Source: Synchiropus splendidus (Eukaryota > Chordata > Actinopteri > Syngnathiformes > Callionymidae). Taken from it: a stretch of DNA of 64,000 nt. Positions 33,541 through 46,734 of this stretch are shown here, piece by piece. The translations under genes were made by a program, and so were the position numbers. Position 1 is the first letter of the stretch. Each line of letters opens with the position of its first letter. The notes under the pieces were generated by a model. That model was not told the origin of the DNA and searched no databases. It was given only the letters and a program-made list of their open reading frames with translations. The DNA lies in NCBI RefSeq assembly GCF_027744825.2, contig NW_026527054.1:1054001-1118000 (forward strand), read 5' to 3'.

Positions 33541-33709
33541 TCGGGAAACTGAAACTCACTGACTGCCCAAAATTAATCCATGGTTCAATTCAAAGGCTCA
33601 ATATAAAGAATATAAATAGTATCTTATTGTGAGCCAATCAGAGGAAAGTCATGTGTCATTAAAAAGTAGAATTCTGTTCTTTTTGGATAATGGAAAATGT
33701 GTTAACTGC

Positions 33710-33864
33710 CTTTCCAGTATTTTCGTTGGCACACAAATATTGGATGTGCATTCTGTCGTCCTCGCAGTAGCGCTGGCACAGCTCCGTCTCCTTCAGCTGT
33801 CTCTCTAGTTGCAGATGCTCTCTCCTGATTTGGGCACGGCATGAGAATATTTCATGCAGAGCCT
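33710..33864 (-). pseudogene. kif18a: kif18a-like tail exon (minus strand), GC donor
   Basis: Encodes EALHEIFSCRAQIRREHLQL, ERQLKETELCQRYCEDDRMH and a terminal ANENTGK. It resembles the KIF18A coiled coil that ends in a TGK motif at an exon boundary. The acceptor is GCTGCAG. The donor position reads AAAG|GCAGTT, so the usual GT is GC. Its phase does not fit the preceding exon by my reading, which suggests decay or a missed small exon. Confidence 0.6.
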
Positions 33865-34352
33865 CTGCAGCGGTAACATCACACGGTTAATATCCAAAAA
33901 GGATATGACGGCAAAACTGAGACAAACAAAATGCGTTTAACAACTGACCACTAGAGAACTCGAGCCATGTTTCACTTGCTGGTGGTGGTGGTGGGGATGG
34001 CGTAGCTTTCAGTCAGATTCTGTGCAACCTGACTCTGTTTTAAAATCATTGTTAAATATGCATTCAGAGACAAGACATTTGCACTTAACATTGCTATTGG
34101 TAGCTTGAAAGGACTTGTGATGTCATTTCCTCAAAGCAAATCAAACTGATCCTGCATTTGAGGACTAAAATCAGGACAGCGCAAAGGTGAGCGGAGCCTG
34201 AAGCAACACACTTGCGTCATCACAATCCACACCACCACTCATACTGTATTAGGGCTGCAACTGGGGACCATTTGGATAGTTATTTGGAGCAACCGCCAAG
34301 ATCTAAAAAAAGCAAGCTATTCACACGTCTACTGACTTCTGGTACGTCTCAC

Positions 34353-34453
34353 CGTTTTATCTCTGCTTGTTGCTGAGATGGGAGGGTGTTGGCGGTGCAA
34401 GGCACAGTTCCCCTCTCTTCATACTGTTTAAGTTTCTGCTTTAATTGCACAAT
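34353..34453 (-). pseudogene. kif18a: kif18a-like neck/coiled-coil exon (minus strand)
   Basis: Encodes IVQLKQKLKQYEERGTVP and SQQQAEIKR between a good acceptor (GGTCTTCCAG) and a good donor (CG|GTGAGA). It matches in position and pattern the KIF18A segment that follows the motor domain and continues the next exon in frame. Confidence 0.7.
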
Positions 34454-34706
34454 CTGGAAGACCAAATTCAAAGTTAAAAGAATAGACATGCGAGACATTT
34501 GTGACAAATGCATCTGTGAGTTTCACTAGATAAAGAGAGTAATAAAACATTTTTGAACCGTATTAATACGTGAAACTATTAACACTCGTGAAAAATTACA
34601 GAGAAGTAGCCCAGTAAAAGCTTGGGAAACAACATCAGGAATTAGCACAAGAAATCACTTTAAAAAAATAAAAATAAAATCGAGATTTTGACATCACGCC
34701 ATTTAC

Positions 34707-34784
34707 CTCTTGCCACTGCTTCTCACATATCACTGCGCACTGGCCGATGTGACTGTCCAGACTCGTAACATTCCTCTTAAGCTG
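34707..34784 (-). pseudogene. kif18a: kif18a-like exon just after the motor domain (minus strand)
   Basis: Encodes LKRNVTSLDSHIGQCAVICE and KQWQE, the start of the neck region that in KIF18A directly follows the motor. The acceptor is CATCCAG and the donor GAG|GTAAAT. The Polinton begins only about 22 bp upstream of this exon in the gene's sense, so upstream motor exons, if they exist on this strand, must lie beyond 50.07 kb. None is seen before the window ends. Confidence 0.7.
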
Positions 34785-34806
34785 CTGGATGAAAGGGTGA
34801 CGAGAG

Positions 34807-35078
34807 AGAGAGAAGAAGGAAACTCCAAAATGTCAAACCTGTATTGATTTATGGCCCCCTGGAGGTAATAAAACCCCCTCCCCTTCCGGAGGTAATAAAA
34901 CCCCCTTGCCCCCTTTTTTTATGTGAACAAGAAATTAAAATAATAACCCTCCCCTTTTTTTTATATCAACAGGAAATTAAAATAATAACCATCCCCCTTG
35001 TTTTATGATAGGAAGGGAAATAATTAACCTTATCCTCCCTTGTTTTATAACAGGAAGGAAAATAACGAAGGGAGGGGT
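34807..35078 (+). repeat. Polinton left terminal inverted repeat
   Basis: Begins AGAGAGAAGAAGGAAACTCC and runs through CAAACCTGTATTGATTTATG and several GGAGGTAATAAAACCCCC blocks. The reverse complement is at 49848-50069. Tandem sub-repeats (AATTAAAATAATAACC blocks) make the two arms differ in length. Confidence 0.85.
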
Positions 35079-35173
35079 TCGGATAGCTGTATAAACATCA
35101 CCCTGTGTGTATATATATGTACCCTTCAGACTGTTGCAAGCAGCAAGGAACCGTCGAACACAAGCAACTTGCA

Positions 35174-35464
35174 ATGTTTGTCCCGACACTGAAGCGTGGA
35201 TCACCAGTGATCAGCGACACGGCTGTGACTGTTATCAAGGACCCGTGGATGGGTGCTGGGGCTCCCTGTAAATCTATAATGTACCTACGGCGTACGCAGG
35301 CACCACCCGGGGAATCATTGCAGAATGAGTGGTCTCTAGAGCCTTACAGACGCCGAGGGAGATGGGGGTACACGTTCAAGTATGAAACAGCTGAAATGTA
35401 CATTTATCAGTTGGGCGATGACGAAACCTTGAATGCCTATACGGAGATGGCTGTTATCGTCTAA
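35174..35464 (+). CDS. conserved Polinton small protein, function unknown
   Basis: Ninety-six intact codons from ATG 35174 (MFVPTLKRGSPVISDTAVTV) to TAA. The sequence has VTVIKDPWMGAGAPC, RRRGRWGYTFKYET and an acidic/hydrophobic end (DETLNAYTEMAVIV). A TATA-like GCTGTATAAAC lies near 35085. It has the look of a small conserved Polinton protein but I cannot name it. An upstream in-frame ATG at 35105 is possible; the shorter start gives the more protein-like N-terminus. Confidence 0.55.
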   Translation: MFVPTLKRGSPVISDTAVTVIKDPWMGAGAPCKSIMYLRRTQAPPGESLQNEWSLEPYRRRGRWGYTFKYETAEMYIYQLGDDETLNAYTEMAVIV

Positions 35465-35563
35465 CGACTGGGGTGTGCTGAGCCGGAAAATCTTCCAAGG
35501 GCTGAAGAAGAACAACAACAACAACGTCAGAAGCCTGGAGCCGTGACTAACAAACCTGATCGA

Positions 35564-35967
35564 ATGGAGAGCAAGCCGTCCTTCATGGCTATATGGCTGG
35601 CTAAAATCTCAGGATCAGGATGATGGTCCTTCAGGGCCATCCATAAAGTATCAACAGGAGTCACGGGTGAAGAAGAAGATTTCGTCCTGGAGTATTTTAA
35701 TTCTGATTGCGGTGTATTTCGTACTCCGTTAGCAACACCGATGGATGCTTGGAGTAATAAAATTCAGGAGATTTCTCCGAAAATCGACGGCCTCTTCGAC
35801 CATAGCCGCTTATGGAATGATGCCCTTGTGCTGAAAAAAGCACTGACCTTTTAGTCCTGCCCCCTTTGGACCGCCTACTCGCTGATGGCTGCTATAAAGA
35901 GGATTTTTTCCAGAGCGACACCCTGCAGATGTACCCTTTGGAACAAGCACGTCCAAGACAACAATGA
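35564..35967 (+). pseudogene. Polinton small gene with internal stop and frameshift
   Basis: From ATG 35564 (MESKPSFMAIWLAKISGSG) the frame meets TGA at 35621-35623, then continues open to 35854 (EDFVLEYFNSDCGVFRTP, DGLFDHSRLWNDALVLKK). A continuation in another frame (DRLLADGCYKEDFFQSD) ends in a TGA that overlaps the next ATG at 35964. The family is not recognised. Its decay matches that of its neighbours. Confidence 0.45.
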
Positions 35968-36782
35968 GGACAGAAGGTATTATGAGACGTATCGCCAATA
36001 TCTTCCTCGGAGCTGCTACTGGCGGCACTGGGTACGGAATGAACAACTCCTCGACGACCCCTCTATTTACTGTGGAACACGTTACGGGTGATGGTCATGA
36101 GTACGTCGGTTCTAACAACGACACGACAGCCGGAGCCTGACCTTCGTTGACCATCAAAGACGACACAGACGACTCTGATGCAACTGAAATGGATGAAGTG
36201 GGTGATGAGGAGGAACCTGTAGGGAGAGCAACAACCTCCTACCCCAAGAACGAAACTGTCGGCGTGTATCCGCCTGCTTCATCCTCAGCTTCTCAAGACC
36301 AAGAACCAGCAGCTCATGATGAAACGGATGGCTGGAAAAGCGGTTTCTTCCTGAAAGCTGTAAAGACAGTTGTATTTCATCTACTAGGTAAAACCATGCG
36401 CAGGTATTGGAGGGAGATCTGCTGCGGTTGCCAAGTAGATCATCCCAGCCAACTACAACACAGCTGTCTTGAAGAGGTGGAGGATGTTTTCTACAGTCTT
36501 AACTTCCACCCGTTGATGAAGAGACTCTGTAACAAGAACTTTCTGCCTGCTATACAACACTACTTGACCCTGAATGACATACAACCGGAGAAAATGAGAA
36601 CCAAGGCTACGGCTGAGACAGTCATGCTCGAAATGAGGTCTCCAAAGTCAAGTGTCTGGAATGAATACATCAAACATGAGCCAGAGGATCCTCTAATTGA
36701 ACGTCTGGAATCAACAAGTAGAATCTGGAATAGAACGCCGGTCCTGGTCCATGTCACAAACACGAGATTCCCTCGTATGTGA
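35964..36782 (+). pseudogene. Polinton protein with Cys/His motif, one in-frame stop
   Basis: ATG 35964 opens MRTEGIMRRIANIFLGAATG. A TGA at 36138-36140 interrupts the frame, which then runs open to 36782. The N-terminal half is acidic (DDTDDSDATEMDEVGDEEE). The second half carries CCGCQVDHPSQLQHSC, a Cys/His cluster that may bind metal, and NEYIKHEPEDPLIERLE near the end. It resembles an uncharacterised protein common in fish Polintons. Total about 272 codons. Function unknown. Confidence 0.5.
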
Positions 36783-36896
36783 TACTTTTTTTTTTTCTCT
36801 TTGTATAACATTACGTTTGAATCCTGACATAACCTGTTTAATAAAAAACATTAAGAGGCATATTCGGATCTCAGCTCTTTCATTTCTCGTTTAACA

Positions 36897-37796
36897 TGTC
36901 GGTGAAACACATCATTAAAGAGTTTCTTACAATCCTCTTCACCCCGGGAGCTATGGAGGTGTGGATCGCCTTCGTGGAGGGGTGCAGGTTGAGACTGGAA
37001 AACCAGTCAGTTCTAAATCTATTAAAGTTTTTTATCAAAACAGGATGCTTTGCATAACACCTTGCATAAACCAGCGAGAGTAAACTTTCCGAGAAACAGA
37101 GTATTTGTTCACAGGCCTCTTCAACAATTCCAGGCCGACCTATGCGACATGCAGGCATTGGCTAGATATAACGTCGATCAAAATTACTTCCATTGAGATT
37201 GAGACAGTGAAGGCGTTTGAATCAGTGCTGGAGGAGAGCTGGACGCCTGCAAAGCTACAGAGGATGACGGGAAATAATTTTTCAACAAGAGTTTCCGGGC
37301 TTTGATGGAAAGGATGGGTATTAATCATTTTTCAACAGCGAGTGACGTTACGGCCTCTGTGGTTGAGAGATTTAACCGCACTCTAAAAAATCGGATGTGG
37401 AGATATTTTACAGTTAAAAACACCCTACGTTACATCAAGGTTTTACAGGATATAGCAAAGAGTTATAATCACAGCTATCACAGTAGTATAAAAATGACAC
37501 CGATGGAAGTAACTAAAGAAAATACTCTGTTTGACAATCTTTACAAGCCAAAATTTAAGGAGGGCGATCATGTTAGGATATCAAAACTACGAGGTGTATT
37601 TGACAAAAAGTATGAGCAGATTTTTACAGACGAGATATTTACGATAACTGAACATATTCACTGCAACCCGCCTGTGTATAAATTGAAAGATTTCGATCAC
37701 AAACCCATCCAAGTATTTCACGTTGAAAAGATTCTCAAGGAACCCGTCGTTAAAGGAGGTGACAGAACTGGCCTGAAAAATTCAACAGCTGGGTAA
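36897..37796 (+). pseudogene. Polinton integrase, degraded
   Basis: Retroviral-type DDE integrase responsible for Polinton insertion. The first recognisable part is near 37033-37190 with HKPARVNFPRNRVFVHRPLQ and FQADLCDMQALARYN (first catalytic Asp). About 50 residues are then missing, followed by KAFESVLEESWTP and a frameshifted DDGK segment (second Asp). The frame 37302-37796 has HFSTASDVTASVVERFNRTL (catalytic Glu), SYNHSYHSSIKMTPMEV and a C-terminal SH3-like region (EGDHVRISKLRGVFDKKYEQ). The short frame from ATG 36897 may be its N-terminus. Deletion plus frameshifts make it inactive. Confidence 0.8.
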
Positions 37797-37856
37797 AAGC
37801 TTCAGATATAAAAAATATATAAGACGATCGTTCTTTACACCAGGCATCATATCATT

Positions 37857-38593
37857 ATGTACGGCTCAAAGAACGCTGGCTTCTATGTGACTTTACCATC
37901 AAACGCCAGTGCAAGAGTTTTTAAAGACAACTCGATTGGTACTTTCCGTGTTGATTTAGCATAACATATCGATTTAAACGGAAAATGGGAGGTTGCTTTG
38001 ACGGAGATTACATGCCCTCACACATGGCATAATATTCCAGAGGATGCGGCGTCATTTTACTGGACACCGAACCCTGGAGGACCTGATTCCAACACAAACA
38101 CGGTTCCCACGAGAGGTTCAGATTTAGATGCTAACACGTCGCGGCGGCATAAAGATGAATTTCATACAGCCATGGCGAGACTTAGGGCTCCGGATCCTGA
38201 CGCCAGCGCCTCAGCTCAGAGGAAAAAAGACAAATCGCGAGGGGTTGATTGACATTTCAAAACTGCGGGAACAGATATTTCCAAACTGAAGTTCAAGGGT
38301 GGATATTACAGCTCGGTCAGAACCTAGTGCTTTTTAACTCTCCTTTGGCTTACATGCTAGGTGTAGAGCCTGGTAACTGGATCCATTTTTGCGAGTTCAG
38401 AGCGCCCCGTCCAGTTGATTTAAAAGCGGGGTTTTACCATCTCTTCTGTTACAGCGACGTTGTAAAGAGACGCCCTCCAGGACGACGTGTAACACAGAGC
38501 TCTAATAAACGTACAAACAAAAAAAGAAAGAAGTCAGTTGACAGAAGCAAACGGGCCAAGAGGAAGTCCAGAGGGAGCTCTGATATATTTTAA
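37857..38593 (+). pseudogene. Polinton minor capsid (penton-like) protein, broken
   Basis: ATG 37857 opens with GFYVTLPSNASARVFKDN, typical of the Polinton minor capsid protein, a single jelly-roll penton homologue. A TAA at 37962-37964 interrupts it. The same frame continues (EVALTEITCPHTWHNIPED) to 38252, then shifts and continues to 38593 with PLAYMLGVEPGNWIHF and a very basic tail (KRTNKKRKKSVDRSKRAKRK). One stop and one frameshift prevent a full product. Confidence 0.7.
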
Positions 38594-38613
38594 AAAACCT
38601 TATATACAGTAAC

Positions 38614-39894
38614 ATGGCACTCATACACCAGAAATCTGCTGAATGCACATTGGCAGAACTGGATTTATTCACGCCGCCGGTGACGCAGCTTTCCATCGAG
38701 GACAAAGTTTACACTGAAATTGCTCCAGTAGCCGCTATCAGCGATGGAGGACCGATTGAGTTTTTTATATCGGGAGACGGCGAAAAGTATCTAGACCTAA
38801 ATGACACCCTTCTGCACGTGCGTGCAAGATTTACTAACGCCGATGGCACACCGCTGGCTAATGACGCAGCAGTCAGTCTCATCAATTACCCTCTAAACAC
38901 AATCTTTGAGCAGTGCGAATGATTTCGCAGTCCAGTTCCACTCACTCATACAGAGCTATGATCGAAACACTCAACTTTTCAGGCGATACTCTTAAAACAC
39001 AGTTTAGCGCTGGTCTTTTTTACCAAGACACACTTGGGTCAGTTGACTTGATCATCACTGTAAACGGTCCCAACACTGGCCTTAATAAAGGGCCAGAATT
39101 CACGAGAAGATCCAGAGAAGTACATCTTCTCGGTCCTCTCCACAGCGACATATTTTTCTGTGAGAGACTGTTATTAAACTCGGTCGATTTAAGAATTAAA
39201 CTCACCAGGGCGAATGATGCCTTCTGCCTGACCGGACCCCGCGATTCCAACTTTCTTCTGAAAATCCTCGGCGCCTCTCTGTTTGTGAAGAAAGTCACTG
39301 TTTCACCAGCTGTGGGAATAGGTCATGCAGCGGGTTTGTTAAAAGGAAATGCTCTCTACCTTCTCTCACGAGTCAATGTAAAAACATACTCCATTCCAGA
39401 AAACTCAAGAATATGCACCCAGGAGAATTTATTTCTGGGTTCAATACCTAAATACATGGTTTTAGGGATGGTGCATCATGAGGCATTTAACGGTAGGAAG
39501 ATCTCTCCCCGTTTTTCATCATTACGATACTGAATATCTAGCACTCTGTCAGGATGGCCGACTGATCCCCGCAAAAGCTTTTCAACCTCAGTTTAATAAC
39601 AGTATAGCGGTCAGAGAGTTTTATAACATGATTGTAGCTACAGGAAGAAATTTGAAGGATCTACCCTTAAGCATTGACCGCGAAGGTTTTAACGGTGGTT
39701 ATTCACTGTTTGCATTTAATCTCAATCCAGCCGACGGCAACGACGCTCTCTCCCCTGTGTCAAATGGGAATTTAATACTGGAGATGAGATTCAGAGTACC
39801 CTTACCAAACACCCTAACACAAAATGTGTACGCTTGTTATGATTCCATTCTGGAGATTGATGCGAAAAGACAAGTGCTGGTGGACTACTATTAA
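38614..39894 (+). pseudogene. Polinton major capsid protein, two frameshifts
   Basis: Double jelly-roll major capsid homologue. ATG 38614 opens MALIHQKSAECTLAELDLFT; the first frame ends at 38922, a second covers 38913-39533 and the third 39478-39894. Phases are 1, 0, 1, so the second shift restores the first phase. Recognisable blocks are EFFISGDGEKYLDLNDT, RANDAFCLTGPRD, NGGYSLFAFNLNPADGND and a C-terminal RQVLVDYY. About 427 codons overall, near the normal length, with no other large loss. Confidence 0.75.
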
Positions 39895-39900
39895 AAAATT

Positions 39901-40269
39901 ATGGATAGTCTCCAGTTACAGAGGCTGCTGAGAGGTCTTTTGGGCGACACATTTTATGGTGTATGACCGTCGGATAAGTTGCCTCAATTGACACACCCCC
40001 TCAGACTGCCTGCATATTTCATTGTCAACACACATCCGGCACATAAACCAGGAGAGCAGTGGCTGGCTTTAAGTCTCGAAGAAGACGGTAGAACAACTTT
40101 CTTTGACTCATTTGGAATGGGACCCTACTTTGCACATTACCCTGAAAATATTTTAAAGTTTCTCAAGAAACATTCAGGCGACATCAAGTACAACAATGGT
40201 CAACTACAGCACCCTCTATCGTTTGTATGTGGTCATCATTGCGTCTTCTACCTCTGTTATCGTGCTTGA
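39901..40269 (+). pseudogene. Polinton adenain-type cysteine protease, stop and lost His
   Basis: Maturation protease related to the adenovirus endopeptidase. The 123-codon frame starts at ATG 39901 and is broken by TGA at 39964-39966, then runs open to 40269. The expected catalytic triad positions are GEQWLALSLE, where family members usually have His but this copy has Gln; FFDSFGMG, with the acidic residue present; and VCGHHCVFYLCYRA, with the nucleophilic Cys present. It lies six bases after the major capsid stop, as expected for this gene order. Inactive on two counts. Confidence 0.75.
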
Positions 40270-40497
40270 GGGCTGTCTATCGAAGAAGTATTATGTCTTT
40301 ACAGTGACGATACCAAAATGACCTCTTGGTAAACAACTTTGTGAAAGGACATCAACAATGTCTAAAAAGATGTGCACACTTTCCGTGGAAACAACAAAAC
40401 TGTTCTCTTCTGTATTTTAAAGACTATTGTAACGTGTGACTAATCTTATTTTGTTTGTGCGTGTGTTTAAAAAAAAATCTGTAATCTCATAGTAATT

Positions 40498-40514
40498 CAA
40501 TAAAACATTTTATT
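40498..40514. terminator. overlapping poly(A) signals for convergent genes
   Basis: AATAAAACATTTTATT gives AATAAA on plus and an AATAAA on minus within 16 bp. It sits where the plus-strand capsid/protease block meets the minus-strand block. Confidence 0.55.
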
Positions 40515-40758
40515 GATGAAAAGACAATAACTGTGTACAAGACAATTATTCAGGAAACCCATCGATGTGTTAGAGACAATTTCTTCCCTTTGGTCATTAC
40601 TCGCATCAAGCGTCGTTGAGGTGTCACTTTAGGGTCCTTTGGGTCGGGAGACCAGCTCTCAGCTATACTTTTCTTTCGCGAGATAGACTTCGATTTAAGT
40701 CTCTGATATTGAGCCCTCGCTTCAGGATTGGACAGCAGTGTGAGAGGGATGTTTAGCT

Positions 40759-41214
40759 TTAATAATGAGATGAGAAACTTGGACCATCCCTCAGGTAATG
40801 ATGAACTTGTTTTCTTATACGGTTGGGAAAGGTACTTGAATATATCACACGAGACCCTTTTACAGCATTTCCTTCATACATAAATTGGCCATTCATATTC
40901 CAACCATCACCGTTTTTGGATATCCTCAGGATAATGTAATGTATATGATAATGCATATATACTTTTGACGGAAGGCTATTTAGAATATCCTTACCCAAGT
41001 CATCTGTAACAGAGGGTGTTTTTAGAACACTTTCGACACGACTGTCAGAGTCGTGGGGATGATCGCTGACTCCGTCTCGTTTTAAAGTCAGAGTTACTCT
41101 CCTTTGGTCTCTCTGATCCTGTTTTGTAAAGGTTAAATATCTCTGCAATAGAGCATCATACTTTTTAATCTTCTCATACGAGTTTAACTGAGAATCATTT
41201 AGAATGGTCCTCAT
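40759..41214 (-). CDS. conserved Polinton protein, function unknown
   Basis: The minus frame of 151 codons begins MRTILNDSQLNSYEKIKKYD and continues LLQRYLTFTKQDQRDQRR, then a segment with ILNSLPSKVYMHYHIHYIIL. The first 30 residues follow a pattern recurrent in fish Polintons (an LxxxEKxKxYxxLLQRYL helix). No catalytic motif is seen. The true start may be upstream in a degraded frame that reaches the small hydrophobic protein at 41.33 kb. Confidence 0.45.
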   Translation of the reverse strand: MRTILNDSQLNSYEKIKKYDALLQRYLTFTKQDQRDQRRVTLTLKRDGVSDHPHDSDSRVESVLKTPSVTDDLGKDILNSLPSKVYMHYHIHYIILRISKNGDGWNMNGQFMYEGNAVKGSRVIYSSTFPNRIRKQVHHYLRDGPSFSSHY

Positions 41215-41332
41215 CTTCTCATTCAGTTCGTCTTCGGCAGTTTCACGGATGTGGGAGGTTGGAGGTTGGTGATAACTGGTTAATTTGCTGAGGAGAGACG
41301 AGATACATTTTCTGGATAGTCTTCATAGTGTT

Positions 41333-41520
41333 TTACTTCTTTACAAGTCCTCCTATTAGATTCCCAATGATTGGAACGGCAGCCGATAGCAACGGCAACA
41401 GGGATCCTCCCGATTGCTTTTTAAGAATCCTTCATTTACGCTTCACGCACGCCTTTTTATTAGCCAAGAGTCTGATGTTTTTCTTCTGTTTTTTTCAGTT
41501 TTTTGAACTGAGCCTGCGAC
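41333..41520 (-). pseudogene. Polinton small basic/hydrophobic protein, broken
   Basis: Minus-strand pieces read LSQAQFKKLKKTEEKH, then a basic stretch, then KQSGGSLLPLLSAAVPIIGN and LIGGLVKK to a TAA at 41335-41333. A basic helix followed by a Gly-rich hydrophobic C-terminus is the pattern of a small protein common in fish Polintons, possibly a virion core or membrane-active peptide. One stop and one frameshift separate the pieces. The role is inferred from pattern only. Confidence 0.5.
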
Positions 41521-41529
41521 AACGGTAAA

Positions 41530-43480
41530 AAAGAAAAAAAAAAAAAAATCTGTCAAATCTGCCGAGGCCTGCCTCCAATTATCCGCCCACCACGCTGGAA
41601 TCCCAGGCAGCCTTAGTCCAGCCGAGCATTTGATGTTGCCACTCAACATTTGATGGAGAACAGGGTGGCTTTGAAAATTGAGTGTAAACTTGCCTGCCAA
41701 GTTTGACGTGAAGAAGGAGGGGACGGCGCTGGTGGGGAAGAGGAAAAGTGGGGAGACAAGGAAAAAGCCGCTGGATGGAAAGCAGCTGCTGACGGCTGGA
41801 AAACATCATTTTAAACGGACCCAAATGTGGCACTGGAAACCGGTGCCAAGTAGTCAGCGTTTCATTTTGCTGATGCATAGTAGAGCTGGAGACGATGTTT
41901 AGAAGAAGGCATAAACCTCCATTATTCTGAGGAAATAACCTGGAGTCTCCCTCAAACGTGACTCAGTTAAGCTTTCTTCATTCACACTGGAGCTGAGGCA
42001 GTGGGCAAAATCATGCTATCAGTCCTGTAGCTGTGAGGACCGACAACAGAGAGGATTCTGACAAACATGACGAATGAGTTCCTGCACTCGGCTTCTCCTC
42101 GCTCGCGAGAACCATGAAGCAGCCACACTGTACTGGCGCCTTGCGTCATTATTCAAAGGCAACATGATGGAATGCGTCAACTTTTTACCCTCATGTTGGC
42201 TTCTGACAAGTTCTGACAACTTAAATTAGGGTTTGCTTGTTATTCTACACTTTGAGTCGCTGAAAAGCTAAGCAAAAAGCTGAAACATCAGAAGGTACAA
42301 CAGGAATGTACGCGATTGCTTGTCAGTCTACCTGTGTCCTGCGTGTCATTTTGCAGTAACTAAGGTACACAGCTACAGCAAATCCTGCTGCCTTTGATCT
42401 TTGGCGTATGTTTCTGTTTAGCCCAGAATTTCATTCAAAAATTAAGTAGTGCAAGAGGGAGCAGCTGAGCTTGAAGCTTGGGAATCTAAACACACTCTGA
42501 AGGCATTAAATAGTAACCATGCAGCTCGAGGTGACACTGAAGTCAGCATGTCCCGTGGCACATCCTGATGTCCTGAGCACTGTGTCATGTGGAGGAAGAT
42601 GGAGGTTGAGGCTATGCCATGGGGTGGCACTTTAAGTCTAAATACTCTCATGTCACCAGGACTTTGTGATGTGTTTAAGTCTTGAGGAGATATTTGAGTA
42701 AAGAGAGAACCAGGTCTCAAGACTCAATCAAAATAAAGTAATCAATCACTCGTCCATACTCTTCCATTTCAGCATCAGAACCTTGGGATAGTAGTGGGAT
42801 AAGTCACTCACCACCCCATTATTTAAAACAGCGGAGAAGTTTATGAATCCAAAGTATTTTGAATGAAAGACAGAACAAAGTGAGAAGCCTATTCATCAGC
42901 CCCTATTTACCTCTGAGTCATATTCATGAAAAGCAATGACCTCACTCCTTGTTGGCTCAGGCAACAGGTAAGTGAAGAGGCTGAACCGGTCGTGTTCAAA
43001 CTAATGACTGCTGAGGGCAGACCGATGACGGTAAAGTGAAACTTTTTTTTCAAAACATTCAGGGTGATCTCACCGAGAGCTTGAATAAAGTCTAAAGTTA
43101 AGGAGAACTATGCATCAAAATGTCTTTACGTTTCTTTGATGGAGCATGGTATTGTTCCTTCAGTAAACCTGCGTTTCTTTTTTTACGCGCTGACATAACT
43201 TAAGCAGACGTTTTTGGTATGTACACAGTGTGACGTTGATGAGGAAGTATCCCAGTCCTTAGTCTGTAGCGTTCTGGACATGAGGGTGTTAGATCAACAA
43301 TTAAGTGCCTGTGAGCGCCAGCTGTAGTGTCTTCAATGCTTTCTAGAAAGAAAGCTCTTTGAGACGGTTAAACCTGTTGAGCAAGAACTTTCATCTGCAT
43401 TTTATTGCTATTCTTAAACAATACAAAGTAATTGCCATTCAGACTAATAGTACGACTATATTGACCACGATGAAATAAGT
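41530..43480. other. Polinton interior without recognisable genes
   Basis: Short minus frames at 41878-41443 and 42720-42442 show no family resemblance. No polymerase motif was found on either strand. Confidence 0.4.
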
Positions 43481-43492
43481 TTTGCGTCAGCA

Positions 43493-43858
43493 TTATAACA
43501 CTCGTATTTTTATGTTGTCTGTACTGGGTAAAAATTCGAACAACCTCAGGGTTTTCAGAAGCTTCAAAAAAACATTGTCAAGAATAATCAAATGTTTTCT
43601 ATCAGAAGGAAATACATCTTCATTTTCAAAAGATTCATGTAAACCTTCAATGAATTTGACATTTTTATTCATCTTTTGCAATTCACTGTACATAGGTTGA
43701 AAAGAAGTATAAATCCATACAATATTTACATTGACATCATCCATGACATGTTCACAATTTTCAAGTATACATTTTACAAAATGGGTCTTTCCTGACCCTG
43801 ATGGTCCCACCCCAACGTGGATCGAAATTAATTTATTCCATAATGACCCCTCATCCAC
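43493..43858 (-). pseudogene. Polinton packaging ATPase (FtsK/HerA type), truncated
   Basis: Genome-packaging ATPase. The minus frame holds VGPSGSGKTHFVKCIL (Walker A, P-loop Lys-Thr) about 20 residues from its first codon. It continues VNIVWIYTSFQPMYSELQ, then KHLIILDNVF (Walker B region). The frame is lost soon after, so the C-terminal sensor and arginine-finger part is missing or scrambled below 43493. Confidence 0.75.
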
Positions 43859-43865
43859 TCAAAAC

Positions 43866-44060
43866 TCAGAACCCAAAAGGTTTGGTTGTGCCGTCCGATA
43901 ACAATCGCCTCTTATCGTACACGACCCGGAGTTTTTTCGTAACTGATCTGTTTTTTAAAGTGATGTTCTTTTTATCCCTCACAATGATGTGTTGACGGGT
44001 CTCAAGCACGCCGTCAGGAGAATACTCTAAAAACAAGTCATCCAGTGTCACCACAAACAA
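43866..44060 (-). pseudogene. C-terminal end of another conserved Polinton protein
   Basis: The minus frame of 64 codons ends VVYDKRRLLSDGTTKPFGF just before the ATPase frame. A YDKR...DGxTxPxGF ending is common to an uncharacterised fish Polinton protein encoded next to the ATPase. The N-terminal part upstream of 44060 is not recognised. Confidence 0.45.
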
Positions 44061-46730
<2,670 letters not shown>

Positions 46731-46734
46731 GTTT

